This document shows positions 1 through 10,743 of a DNA stretch of 64,000 bases, one piece after another (position 1 is the stretch's first letter; every line of letters starts with the position of its first letter). The DNA is from Apricaphanius iberus (Eukaryota; Chordata; Actinopteri; Cyprinodontiformes; Aphaniidae), in NCBI GenBank assembly GCA_028564705.1, contig JAPXFQ010000127.1:372001-436000 (forward strand), written 5' to 3'. The position numbers and the translations under genes are program-made. The notes beneath the pieces are model-generated. The model searched no databases. It was not told the origin of the DNA and worked only from the letters and a program-made list of their open reading frames with translations.

Positions 1-2047
1 ACTGTTCAGCTGTTCAGCAATCAGAGTATATTCATATAATAGGAGACAACGGAGCAGGAGGTTGCAACCTTTAATAAGGCATAATCTGCACCAAAATGTC
101 TTCATTTAGCCAATATTTTTTATGAAAGGTAAGCACTACTCCCCCTCCGAGTTCAGAACGTTGGTTCTGAGATGATTTAGAGGGGGAAAAAACGGGGCTT
201 AAAGTAAGAAAAAATGATGAGCGTGAACCTTTTTCCAAGGAACAGGGGTGGATCCAATATACACATTATAGGCAATTTAGCCAAAAATTCTTTGGCATTG
301 TGCTTGGTAATGTACAAGATGATCTCCAATTTAAATGTGATTTTTAGTAAAAAGTAAAGGCTATTAAGTTATAAGTGAAAACATATGAAATTCAGTCAAG
401 CAAATTAATCTGATTCATTTGGTAACCATTTAACTCAGTTGCAACTTTTCTATCATTTTTGTTTAAACCAATGGCAAATTAAGGTATAGGAAATACATTA
501 TATTGGGTCTTGACTCCTCTCCTCTTTAACATATTTGCAGATGCAGTAAAGCAATAAAGTGCTCCAAGAAGTCATCAACACTCAGAGAAAACATACATCC
601 TTTGTGCTTATCAGACAGACGTTTCTTGAACTCTGGTGCTATGCCATGTGTGTTCATATAACTGGCATGATGATTGGAAACGGACAGTTTTGTTAAAGCG
701 TTTTTATCGATCGCTACACGATTGTGTTCTGCAATGAACGAGCATACATGTATTTTCACACGGATTTTTCAACAGCTCATTTGGTCCTGGCAAACGGCTT
801 GTGTGTTGGAGTGCATGGACAACTGCTTTATGCCCGGCGTCTCCTTTGTGACAGTGCAGAGCTTTTTTTCCCCGCTTGTGGCATATACTAGCTTCTTGGA
901 GCACAACACAAAACACAAAGAAGTCTCCACCTTTTTTCCTCTATCCATACCCAGAGCCACTTGTTTTTAAGGCCCTTGTCAACCAGGACTATATCTTCCC
1001 CTGGCTTCATAAATTTAGCCTCCATTCTTCTGATTTCGGGAGAAACAATTGCCGGCTTGCCTTGGATGCTGCGTTCAAGACCACTCGGAGATAACGTGTT
1101 TTTTTTCTTTCTTTTTTTTCCTGAATCATAGTCAAACGCCAGGCGGCCCTGGATGGTGCCGGAATAGTTTAAGCCCTGAAAAATGCAACTACACTATATT
1201 ACAATGACATCACTGCCGTCCTCCATCCCGGTTGCAATCTGAGCAGGACTTTCACTCTGTGCTCTATGGCTGTCGGTTAGATACAACCTGCTACTGCAAA
1301 CGTCTACATGGTTCACGTTTGCGTGTTTTCCAAATTGCACTAACCAAATGACCAATTGGACAAAGTTCAGCTTCTACAGGCTCCCTTTCCGCAAGCTACA
1401 CAGACTACAGCTGTAATGGCGACAGCTGCGGCATCAATGAAATCCCAGGTTAGTGTAAGTTGGAATCGGTTACAATAAAAGCCTGTAAAAAGCCCAGATG
1501 CTAAAACCTTAGCACCTCCAAGACATCCTGAATTCACACGGGAATATCGCTAACTATTGATAACAAACGTGGCTAAATGTAGACGTTTTGGGGCATATAA
1601 TGCCTTATTACAGTCGGCAAATCTACTGCCCCCTTTGACTCCCATTATGAGGATATACACTGATCGCGACTCGATATAAACTCCTCCTGAACGGCTCCAA
1701 GTAGCTCCAAACTTGTCTGGGTGAGTAAATGAAAGTAATATTTGCTCAAAATAAGGTCCAGGTTAAAATAGAAACAAACTTTTCCTTTAAGTTTGTAAGT
1801 AATTCAAGGATGCCACAAGTATCCGCTTCACACATAACAGCCTCTTGTGTGACTTTTCAAGGATTTGAGCCCTTCCAACTTATTTTCTTGTGTTGAAGTT
1901 ACCCTCTCTTTGAGTGTTGTTGAGCTGTATAAGGTAATGCAGACACTTCTCACTAGTGCACACTTGAATGCCTATTTCCAGCTGAACTTAACTGTAGTGT
2001 TTACCTTCTACAGGACAATCTGAAATGCTTTTTTTTATCCACTTTAC
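1..2047 (-). other. PHF3 intron within SPOC (partial)
   Basis: I searched the minus strand for the missing SPOC blocks and found none. The stretch holds a decayed transposon ORF at about 526-1090 and otherwise AT-rich sequence without a supported gene. Confidence 0.6.
526..1090 (-). pseudogene. Decayed transposon-derived ORF with zinc-finger-like start
   Basis: Minus-strand frames connect across two or more frameshifts into one protein-like run. From 1050 downward: a segment with KFMKPGEDIVLVDKGLKNKW, then C-x2-C with YATSGEKALHCHKGDAGHK resembling a BED-type or C2H2-like finger, then a SFIAEH-type segment ending at HGIAPEFKKRL. I associate this layout with the N-terminal part of hAT-related transposon proteins in fish genomes. 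It carries no intact frame and lies in a PHF3 intron. The family assignment is from pattern memory only. Confidence 0.5.
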
Positions 2048-2195
2048 CTCAGACAGGTTGTCCAAAATGCCTGAGACAGGAAAAGCTTTAGTCACAAGTT
2101 TTGCCACTGAGTGCATGTGAATGAATCCTCTCCACAGTGGCTTCAAGTTAGAAAGGAAAGCGGCTTCTTCATCTCTTCCAGCTGCATGATCTGAC
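2048..2195 (-). CDS. phf3: PHF3 exon starting the SPOC domain
   Basis: Length 148 nt (1 + 49 codons). It encodes WRGFIHMHSVAKLVTKAFPV, the first strand and helix of SPOC, the domain that binds phosphorylated RNA polymerase II. It ends on a codon boundary with donor GTAAAG at 2047. The next SPOC exon was not found in 1-2047. Confidence 0.94.
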
Positions 2196-4520
2196 CTGTA
2201 GAAAAAAGCAGAAAGCAGAAGTGTAGAAAACATGCAGGAAAAACTCTAACCACAAAATCACAAGCGGTGACCAAAATGGGTTCCTACCTTGTTTCAAAGC
2301 CTGATTTGGCATTTCTGAAGCTCTCTTCTAAAACAGTGAGGTGGAGGTCATCATCGATAGGAGGAGGCGGTGTACTCTTCCCCTCCTCCGATTTAGCTGA
2401 CTGCCTCCGTACCACAGTGGTTGCAGTCACTTTAGCCACCTGGGTTTGGGCCTCTTCCACTGGGGGCGCCATACGACCTTATAAAAAGAAATATAATACA
2501 CCAAGTTGGACAGCTGAAATTCTGACATGACCAGTAAGATAATTTAGCAAGAGAGAGTATAATTAGGAATATCAGGGTAATCTAATTTCAGAGCTTACCT
2601 GTGCAGATTTTGCAATGTAGATCAAATAAGTGAGACTTGTGCTGACTTGTAGTGTCCTTCTCTATCTTGGTATTCTCTTTTTTTCGTTCAGGAGATTTGG
2701 GAGGTTCGGGGACCTCTAAGGTCACTTTAGGAGGAGGCTCAAGCTAAAAAAGAAGCAGCAGCAGCTTAGGTTATGTCACCAATCAGTTTTTCCCCCCGTC
2801 ATGTTTATAGAGTAAATAAAGAAACAAAAATGTCAGTTAAATTTTGGGATTTACCTCAACAGGCTCTGGTGCTTTCATTGGCTCCTGGCTCTCTATTTCA
2901 ATTTCCCCTTTGTGGGTAATCTTAGTAATGGGTCGTCTTTCCACCTCTCTTTGCTCTTTTTCAATCATCTCAATAGTCTAAAAATGAACAAAGACCTTTA
3001 AGTTTTTTCCCCCCTAAAAAAACGTAGTCATTCTTCAAGAAAACTGGTTAAAAAATATTACGCTTCGAATAAACAGTAGCAATTGCTTCCTGAGATTCAC
3101 TACTATTTTCAAACTCAATAGGAAAGCTATGGCAAGTTGCCGGTACAGGCAGTAACACAGAAAACATTAAGCATTACATACATGTCTGTTCTCTCTTTGT
3201 CGCCAGGCAGCCAGCTCTTTCGAGGCCAGTTCCTCTGGACTCATGCGGATCAGGTTAGCAGGAGAAATTTCTCCGTTGAGAACCCTTTTGAACAAAACCT
3301 GCAAAAGAAAACAGAGAAAAGCAAATTACAAATTACAGATGGTAAAATGGCTAACAATAGGAATATCCCAGGCATAAAAGGTACTTACATTATTTTTTGT
3401 ATCTTTTAGGTTAAACATCAAGCTTCTGTACTTGTTCTTGTATTTATGGTCCGTATCTTTGTAAAGCTGAAACAGCTCTCTTTCAGTCTTCTTGGCAACA
3501 TCAGAAGCTCTCTCCTCTGGGATGTTTATATCAGAATCCTTTAACCTAAAATGAGCAGGACAGAAAGAGAATGCCTTTAAATCAAATAATCCAAATGCCA
3601 CTCTCTGAGTGAGACTTTTAATTTCAATGAAAAACTTTGAATTGGGGTTTTCAGACCAAGCATATGACTGATGAACTAATTTCCTCTACTAAAGGCTATA
3701 GTAGGTTTCATAACAGTTACTAACATGTTTTAGATGACTACTGAAATCTCTTTTCTTAACTAATCTTTTTATATACACCATGGTGGAAGAGGTGAAAGGG
3801 TTGCCATTTTAGATTTATTAGTATTTCTTCTTTATTTGCTTAAACCTTTACTCAAGACATCAAATGTAAAATATGAGTATATTGAAAACTCTTCAATAAG
3901 ATATTGCAGTAACTCTGGAACAAATATGATATCAACTCTGCAGATCCTGGCTCCATGTTTGGAAAGTGCACACAGAGGTGTGATTTTTAGAAAAGCTGAT
4001 TTGTATTAAGTTAGTCAGCGAAAGTGAGCAATTATGGAAATATGATCAGAGAGGCCGAACAACTACTTATAAAACACACTGACCTATGTGTGAGGATTTC
4101 TTTCAGGGAATCACGCACACTTCTCCTGATTGCCTCCATGGACACAGGTTTCTTCGATGTCATAGACAAAGCCTTACTTTTAGTTTCGTGTTTGGATAGA
4201 CTACCTGTGAGGAGGGAATGGGAATATGATCACTGCAGGTAAAAATCCTAAATGCTAAACTGTGAGTCATAAAAAAAAAGAAAGTACTATCAAATTAAAC
4301 TTTATCAGAAATTTTAACAACCTTAGATTACAAGTGTGGAAGTCAAAAGACAAATTATGAAAAGAAAAATTATTTAAAAATAAATTAACCAATCCATTTG
4401 ATAGAAAAAAATTATTTAAAAATGTGTTAATTTTTAGGAATGAAATATATTGCAAAAGATAATCTCAACATTTTTAATGAAATATTTTTTGTGTCAAGTA
4501 CGCAAACATTTAAAAACACA

Positions 4521-4566
<46 letters not shown>

Positions 4567-7500
4567 TGTATACACCCACGCACACATTTTTGCCCATTTT
4601 CATCGGACACAAATGGACCCTGTCTTGTCTTACGGTCAACAAGATGTTAAAAACAGAATGAGACACACACATTTTAAATTCACAGCTGTACCTGTTTTAT
4701 GAGCTGCTTCTCTGACATATGTGGACTGTCTCTGTTCTGTGTCCTGTTTAAAAATAAAATAAGAGATGATATATACTTCATACAGAATCCATTAAGAGAC
4801 CAACAGAACAAACTACATATTAAAGGAAAAGTCTCTGATAAAGAAATGCTGGGAGAAGATGTGGCAGGTGAGATGAGTGTGTGAAAAACTAAATGTGCGA
4901 TTGGACTGTGCTACTCCAACAACTATGTGGACACCTCTCATTCAGCCAAAGAATAAGCAAAAAGAGAACAAACCCTTATATAGTGGTAACACTGGCTATG
5001 ATTAATAGAGGAAGAATTAGCTGGGGAAACAACATTTTTGTCTCTGTAAAATAAAACCAAATAAATAAACAGCAGATTATTTAAGTGAGGCGCCCAAATC
5101 TATCTGCTTACCTTTTTCACAGGTCGGACGCCGCCTGATGCGAGCGGCTGGGAGGACCCTGGACGGGATTTATGAGGCGGCTTGTGATCCGGCACATCAT
5201 GAGCTTCTGGCTTGGCCTCTGAGGGCTCAGGATCCACCTTCTTACTTTCCTCCTCACAGCATTTTAGGCACACATACATCTGGTTCTCCTCCTCCATCTC
5301 GCGCACCTTGGCAAGGTCGAGACCAACGCAGTCTCCGTGGAACCAGTCTTCACAGCGGCCGCAGCCAACCATGAACCTAAACAAAGCAGGATTATGAATT
5401 AAAGACGTTTCTTGCTTGCCTGAGAAAAAGAGAAACCGTTTGAATTCAGACATTGTGCGTTTTATATACAGGTAGAGAGGAACACTTACATGTTATTATG
5501 GTGTTTTTTACACAACCCACAGCAGTTGTTTCCATCCCAAACGTTCTCGCTTTCAGCGGGCTGCTCCTCAACCGTCTCCTTCTTCACAGCAGGGGCGTTA
5601 TCTGGAACAAACAGCTCGGGCTCATCCAGGGAGATGCTCCTCGAATTCCGGCTTTTCTGCTTCTGGAGAATCTTTTCAGGCTTTTTAACTTTCTCCTGTC
5701 CTCCCTCTTGAGTTTTAAGAGAATTGCCCGGATGACTTTGAGTGTGATGAAGATGTTGATGGTGATGATGATGCTCAGCTTTTGAACTATTATGAGGATT
5801 ATTTTGTTTAGCTGGTCCCTGATGATCGCCAGCACGATTAGCAGGTAATGGACTCTTCTTTGCAGCAGAGCTGGGTGCACCTGGTGATTTCGGCTTGATT
5901 TTTTCCTCCCCCCCACTGTGCAGCTTTTGGACTTTAGCAGCATGCTCGCTGTGTGTGTTTTCCGTGTGCCTTTTCAACGGAGAAACATCTAGCTTGTCCT
6001 TCATAGGCTTTAGTTTGTGCAGGTCTTCTCTTTGGATAGTTTTGGATGGCTTTTCTTGAGTTACTTTATGCTCCTTATCCGTGTGGCTTGTTTTAGAAGA
6101 AGTCGACTCTTTATTCTTGTTCAACATTGGTCCTTGTTTAGGTTTGGGCTGTGTTTTGGCTGCAGCGTGATGCTTTTCTTTACCATCAGTCTTATTATCT
6201 TCATCAGTTGAGTCTTTCACGATGCTCACTGGATGTTTGACACCATTCTTTCCTTTGTGGAATGCCCTTTTCTTTTTCACTGGAATTTTCTTATCGTCGT
6301 GTTTCGTCTCCTGGATAGAGGTGACTTCAATCGACGTCCCATTCGAGGTCTGCACATCATTTGGGTTCACGTAGGGGCCTAAACCAAGATTTGCATCATC
6401 AGATAAGCTCCTCTCCGTTACATCCATTTCTGACACATTTTCTGCTGTCGCGGTTTCTTGGACTGGATTCTGCTTGCAGACAGCATCATCTGGCAAAATG
6501 GCCATATTGATGTCGCCCCCATAAGAGAAGCCATCCTCAAAGCAGGCTTGCTCACTTGTGTCAAGGCTTTGCGTGTAAGAGGGTCCTGGAAGCAACTCAA
6601 TTTTAAACCCACCAATAGTGACAGTGAGCCGTCTCAGTACCACCGTGGGATTCAACCATACTCCACTATCAAGATCACTTATATTAATACGCCCCCCCAA
6701 AGTCAGTTCTTTCTTCTGCTGTGCACCTTTAACGCCTTTCTCAATAAGAAATGACTTGCTTAGCCACTTGGGGTGTCTCCTTCCAGGTCGTCCTCTGATT
6801 AAAGTGTTCTTGGACATTCTTGGCTGTTGGTCACCTTTATGATCTAAAATAAAAAAGGAAAAAAATATACAAACATGACAATTAGGCTTTTTTTAAAGAC
6901 CATTTGCTACATGTTAAAAAGCTGTGTAATGTAACATTTAGAGGGCAAAACTGAAAATAGGACTACATGTGGAATTAAATGACTAAAAACAAAAAGCTCA
7001 ATGATTCATGACTTTTTTTGTTTAATTTTAACAGAGTTTATGTTATAGGAATACAGCGTCAGTAGATTATCATTGCATTCAAGGTTATGTATTAAACATT
7101 TGCATGAAAAGCTAAATAAATAAAAAATCAATAGTTGGTTAACTTTGCTAACATTAGCTGTCAGTTGAACTGCTCTACAATTCATTCTTCACTGGACACA
7201 GTTCAGGATAAATCCAAATCATAACTGTCTCTACAATAAAGTGTTGAAAACAACATAAAACAATTCTCTTCTTTTAATTTTTTTTTTATGTTGCCCCTCT
7301 GCATCACTATTTTAGGGATAAAAACACTTCTACAAATACTGTAAAATCTCCCAGGTTAATGGTGGAATTTATAAATAAAGCTTGAATAAAAAAAGAATGA
7401 CAGCATGCTAACTTTCCAAACACGATTAAAGAAGCTGACCTGATTGCTAACTTTTTCATGAGTAACTAGCTGAATTAGCATTGCTAACTCTAACCAAAAC

Positions 7501-10500
7501 CTCTGCATTCGTTTTCAAGATTACATACATTTCAACCTGCTTTGAAAAAGTTGCAAAGAATTCCAAATTCTTCATGTCTTCATGGCGCTGGGCTTAAAGA
7601 CTTGTCAGCGTCAGGCAAAGCTCACAAAGTATCTAGTTTGACGCTTCTATGTTGAAGCTTGCAAAGCCTGCCACTTCTGAGCAAAAAAGAGCGCATGGAT
7701 GGGGCTTCTTCTGTTGCTGTACGTTCTGAACTATGGCAGATAGTATTGAGAGAGTGGCTTGGCTTTATTTGCTAAATAAAGCTAGACAACGTCGACTTCG
7801 GCAACATCCGCGCCGCTTGTGGATCCACCCTATTCTACGGTGGCGTTCTGATTTTGGGGAGTTTAACCATTTGCTCCAAGAGCTACGTATGGATGAGGTT
7901 CGCTTTCAGCGGTACTTCCGTCTGTCCCGCGCCCAGTTTGATGACCTCCTGGGCCGCATCGGAGCTTGAATCGCCTACCAGCCGCTTCAGGGCCATCAGC
8001 ACCGTCAAAAGTTCAACTAGCTGAACTTCTGCGTTGCTGGCTTTATGAGCTTTGAAGCATGAAAAGCCTGAAAAGTTGACGGAGCCAAAGCTCACAAAGC
8101 ACCGCAGAGACTGTGACGCTCCTCCAACGGCCTCCGCCTAAGACTTAACATGTAATCTTGACGTTACTGACGCTGACAAAGCCCTTGGTCTGAATGCAGC
8201 ATAAGGCATATGGCGAAGACTCCTTATACTACTACGTCCCTCGTCTGTGGAATAGCCTGCCAGAGAACCTCAAGGCTGCAGAAACTGCTGGGCCCTCATT
8301 TATCATCAGTACTTAAGCACAAATCCGTGCATATTTTGTATGTAGGAAGAATTCCATGCATTGTGTGTTTACCAATTTTTACGTATGCGTAGAAACGTTC
8401 CTAAATATAAGTACACTTCTAATCGTTCGTCTGCACAGCATTTAGTGTTAGAACGGAGGAACTACAACACTGAAACAGGTTTACTTGACAGAATATTTCT
8501 CTCAGCAGTTTATCGCGTCCACCAAGGAGCTCATGTTGGCATCTGTCTTTTAGCAAAATTACTAAAACAGTTATTGATGGATTTGCAATAAACTTTAAGG
8601 AAATGTGAGAAATGTACCAAGAAATATATAATTTCATTTCGGTTGAGATCATGCTTGAAGATCCTGTCACCTGCCACTCGTATTATGCACTCTCCGTGCA
8701 CAGATCCCCCCCTTTGTTGTTTATTTGTTACATAAAGCGCTTCAGCTTAATGGGATGTTACACTAATAAATAGAAGGTCTGCAAACTGTTCTGTGATAAG
8801 TAAATGGCACTGCTTATCAGTGAAGCAGGTTGTCACTTTTTCTTTGCGTACAAAAGCAGCGTCTCCAATTACACGGAGTTATTTACTTAAAAACTATCGC
8901 TGTTGAAATTAATTTGTGTTAACTATGACAATTCTTTTTAAAAGTCTGTTCGTCCCTGAAAATTTTTTTGCCCCATCTTTGTTTCACCTTGATCTCAGTT
9001 TCCATGAAATTCCTTTTTTTTGCTTTCTTGGACACTATTTCTTGAGAACAAGACAACGATTTCATGCACGTGTCAGAAGACATGGTGTTGCCAAATATGG
9101 TTGAGGAAGTTTCTGTATAGAAATGACTGAACGGCAAGGAACAAGCAACTGGGCACGCACATTTGTGATTTATCAACACATCACTGCGGAGCAACATGCG
9201 TACGTACGTGTGGCTACCGCACATTTCGTAAATCAGACTTTTAACTGTTCGTGCGAATATCCTAAATCTTAAGTTAACCCATACCTTTTTAGCTTGGGTT
9301 TTAAATGAATTGTTTGATTTATTCCATTTTTATTTCTTATCTTTACTTTATTCATTTACTTTCCATTATTATTATTTTTTTTTACTTATTGATCTATGTA
9401 TTATTATTTTATTATTATTATGATTATTATTATTAATTGTAGTAGTATTTATTGTTTTGTGTTACTGAAGTGTTTTTATGAATCGTTTTATACAGAGGTA
9501 TTCTGAAATATTTATTTCTAACAAACACTTTATGAAACATTTGTATTCGAGAGCAAGTATTTGTAGCGTGATGCTATCCAAGAGACACTGCATGAAAAGA
9601 GTTACTGCAACAATAAGTTTACCTGCACTTCTCACTGCAAGACAGACACTTAACTCTGGTGCACCGGCGTCTCTATGATGGTGCGCGAACAATAACCACC
9701 AAACACTGGCAACAACATAACTGAAAGGATCACTCAGGAGCACTGCTACAATTAGAACACAAACTATAACGTACAAAGAAGAACTTCTACAATTAACACA
9801 AACACATTACCCATAAGTCTTTGCGGCGCACAACCGTCCCCCAACCTTTTATTTTTTTTTTTTTAGGGTTTTGTGGCCCCAATGGCCTTTATGTTGGTCT
9901 CTTTTCAATGAAGTTCCTGTATCATGTTAATTGCTGGAATTATGGAAAAAGATTGTGGCTATTTTCAATTTTACTCAAATACAAATAGTTTTATCCCCCC
10001 TTAACGAATACAGATACCAATATCAGCTGCTTTGCCTACCACAATACATATTAACTCAAGTGTTTCCTTCATGGAGATCCTTGGTGCTTTTGCACAGCTG
10101 TTAGTTTGTAGTTTTTGTCACTTTTTAGTTTTTGATACTGTGAAACTATTTTGATACTTTGTAGTTTTTGATACTGTGAAACAATTTTTTTTCTCTCTCA
10201 GTGTTATTATACTGTGTGACACCAGCCTATGTTGTTGAAACAAGGTTTAGGTACACACAGCTGGTCACTAAAAGGACGCTTTCCAGACCATCTCGGTATT
10301 TAAACTCAGCCCAAACTGGGGTAAAAATTAACTAAGCAAAACTAGTAAAGAGTAGAACCCCATACAAACACGTAGATGTAACTTTTTTCCCCAAAAGGTT
10401 TTATAGTATTTGTGAAATTTTTACTTTTATTTAAGACATGCACACAAATCTAGACACGCTCATTTTTCTCAACTTTTTAGCTTTGGACTTACTTGCTGAA

Positions 10501-10727
10501 CCATCAATGTGAAAAGCAGGATCTTCATTTTCCAGCAGACTGAACTGAGCGCTTGCACATCCAAACATGGGGTCTTTGTCACTGAGCATGTTCTTTAGAG
10601 AGTCTTCCAGTCTGGATCCTGTCCCAATCTCGTTACTGGCTTCACATTCCAAATTCTGATTCAATGTTGGGGACTCGTCCAACTGGTCACTGGGTATCAA
10701 ATGGTTAAAGGTGTCCACAATATCCAT
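2048..10727 (-). CDS. phf3: PHD finger protein 3 (PHF3), 3' end beyond the window
   Basis: PHF3 is a nuclear regulator that binds the phosphorylated C-terminal domain of RNA polymerase II through its SPOC domain and competes with TFIIS. Eleven coding exons on the minus strand were set by homology and splice borders: 10727-10493, 6843-5490, 5376-5112, 4743-4692, 4204-4084, 3545-3389, 3298-3182, 2977-2855, 2743-2599, 2477-2288 and 2195-2048. All phases match, giving 2907 nt or 969 codons without a stop. The product starts MDIVDTFNHLIP, as in vertebrate PHF3. It then has a Lys/Ser-rich region with a His run, a C4HC3 PHD finger (about residues 520-569), a TFIIS central domain (about 655-770) and the start of SPOC (from about 935). 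The N terminus separates it from the paralogue DIDO1. The remaining SPOC exons are not in 1-2047, so they lie outside the window. Confidence 0.93.
2288..2477 (-). CDS. phf3: PHF3 exon, linker before SPOC
   Basis: Length 190 nt (2 + 62 + 2). It starts with RMAPPV, shared with mammalian PHF3, and continues as a variable Thr/Ser/Pro-rich linker. The acceptor is TATAAG at the exon edge; donor GTAGGA starts at 2287. Confidence 0.9.
2599..2743 (-). CDS. phf3: PHF3 exon with the HLFDLHCKICTG motif
   Basis: Length 145 nt (48 codons + 1). After a Pro/Lys/Glu-rich part it encodes DTTSQHKSHLFDLHCKICTG, matching the family motif between the TFIIS-like and SPOC domains. The donor is GTAAGC. Confidence 0.94.
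2855..2977 (-). CDS. phf3: PHF3 exon after the TFIIS-like domain
   Basis: Length 123 nt, 41 codons. It encodes TIEMIEKEQREVERRPITK and HKGEIEIE, a block strongly conserved in PHF3 and DIDO1, then a Pro/Glu-rich segment. Both splice borders are canonical. Confidence 0.94.
3182..3298 (-). CDS. phf3: PHF3 exon: TFIIS central domain, C-terminal part
   Basis: Length 117 nt, 39 whole codons. It includes LIRMSPEELASKELAAWRQR, nearly the same as mammalian PHF3, and ends at the conserved RENRH with donor GTATGT. Confidence 0.95.
3389..3545 (-). CDS. phf3: PHF3 exon: TFIIS central domain core
   Basis: Length 157 nt (1 + 52 codons). The motif YKNKYRSLMFNLKD is the hallmark of the TFIIS central domain in the PHF3/DIDO family. 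Acceptor ATTTTAG and donor GTAAGT are both strong. Confidence 0.95.
4084..4204 (-). CDS. phf3: PHF3 exon: linker and start of TFIIS central domain
   Basis: Length 121 nt (2 + 39 + 2). It encodes a Ser/Lys-rich linker and then IRRSVRDSLKEILTHR, the helix that opens the TFIIS central domain in PHF3 and DIDO1. Acceptor CTCACAG and donor GTCAGT flank it. Confidence 0.9.
4524..4566. repeat. (TA)n-(CA)n microsatellite
   Basis: About 15 AT units run directly into about 6 AC units, within a PHF3 intron. Several overlapping open frames here are artefacts of the repeat. Confidence 0.95.
4692..4743 (-). CDS. phf3: PHF3 52-nt linker exon
   Basis: This small exon was placed by phase. The previous exon ends on a codon boundary and the next starts with two bases of a split codon, so 52 nt (17 codons + 1) fits. 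Acceptor AAACAG sits at 4749-4744 and donor GTACAG starts at 4691. A second acceptor-like ACAG seven bases inside would give 45 nt and break the frame. The residues are not conserved enough to recognise alone. Confidence 0.7.
5112..5376 (-). CDS. phf3: PHF3 exon carrying most of the PHD finger
   Basis: Length 265 nt (1 + 88 codons), residues about 530-618. It supplies C535, C538, H543, C546, C566 and C569, which with the previous exon complete the C4HC3 zinc finger. The FMVGCGRCEDWFHGDCVGL block is close to mammalian PHF3. An acidic and Pro-rich linker follows and ends on a codon boundary before GTAAGC. Confidence 0.93.
5490..6843 (-). CDS. phf3: PHF3 large exon: low-complexity region and start of PHD finger
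   Basis: Length 1354 nt (2 + 450 codons + 2), residues about 79-530. It opens with a basic AT-hook-like stretch RGRPGRR near 6780-6800 and continues as a Lys/Ser/Thr-rich, probably disordered region. A His-rich run lies at about 5739-5779. A conserved block SLDEPELFVPDNAP precedes the first PHD zinc pair, C520 and C523, and the exon ends inside the finger. Confidence 0.92.
5739..5779 (-). repeat. CAT/CAC trinucleotide tract encoding the PHF3 His-rich run
   Basis: The minus strand reads a short imperfect CAT/CAC repeat that encodes HHHHHQHLHHTQSH. It lies in the disordered region upstream of the PHD finger. Such tracts change length easily between species. Confidence 0.7.
7602..8179 (+). mobile_element. 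Internally deleted PIF/Harbinger element
   Basis: A frame at 7733-7969 encodes FGEFNHLLQELRMDEVRFQR and RYFRLSRAQFDDLLGRIGA, the conserved N-terminal part of Harbinger transposases of the HARBI1 type. A stop follows, then IAYQ in frame and more stops; the catalytic DDE part is missing. The copy is bracketed by a perfect 13-bp inverted repeat, TTGTCAGCGTCAG at 7602-7614 and its complement at 8167-8179. I could not identify a 3-bp target duplication with certainty. Confidence 0.7.
8190..8290 (+). mobile_element. LINE fragment, C-terminal end of the reverse transcriptase ORF
   Basis: One frame reads YYYVPRLWNSLPENLKAAET, the tail motif of L2/CR1-type retrotransposon ORF2 in fish. Only about 100 bp remain. 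It directly abuts the Harbinger remnant. Confidence 0.5.
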
Positions 10728-10743
10728 GAATGCTGCTGCCTTC
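10493..10743 (-). CDS. phf3: PHF3 first coding exon
   Basis: Coding runs from 10727 to 10493 (78 codons plus one base); 10743-10728 is 5' UTR. The ATG at 10727-10725 is chosen because the next residues match the PHF3 N terminus, followed by the conserved block LEDSLKNMLSDKDPMFG. The acceptor is TTCAG at 10745-10744 and the donor GTAAGT starts at 10492. Confidence 0.93.

Larger units (their letters stand above)
6844..10492 (-). other. PHF3 intron between the first and second coding exons
   Basis: This intron is about 3.65 kb. It contains a Harbinger remnant (7602-8179), a LINE fragment (8190-8290) and AT-rich sequence. A palindromic tract with repeated ACGT lies at about 9196-9210. The stretch 8290-9240 has ends resembling fish miniature elements that start GGGCC(C)TCATTTATCA, but I could not establish terminal repeats. 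No gene is seen in 6844-7600 or 9240-10490. Confidence 0.5.

Noticed and set aside
4427..4672. Frames rich in Tyr-Ile or Thr-His repeats
   Set aside because: They are translations of the (TA)n-(CA)n microsatellite.
5584..5943. Minus-strand open frame of 119 codons inside the PHF3 large exon
   Set aside because: It overlaps the PHF3 coding frame in another register; only the PHF3 frame has homology and fits the splice phases.
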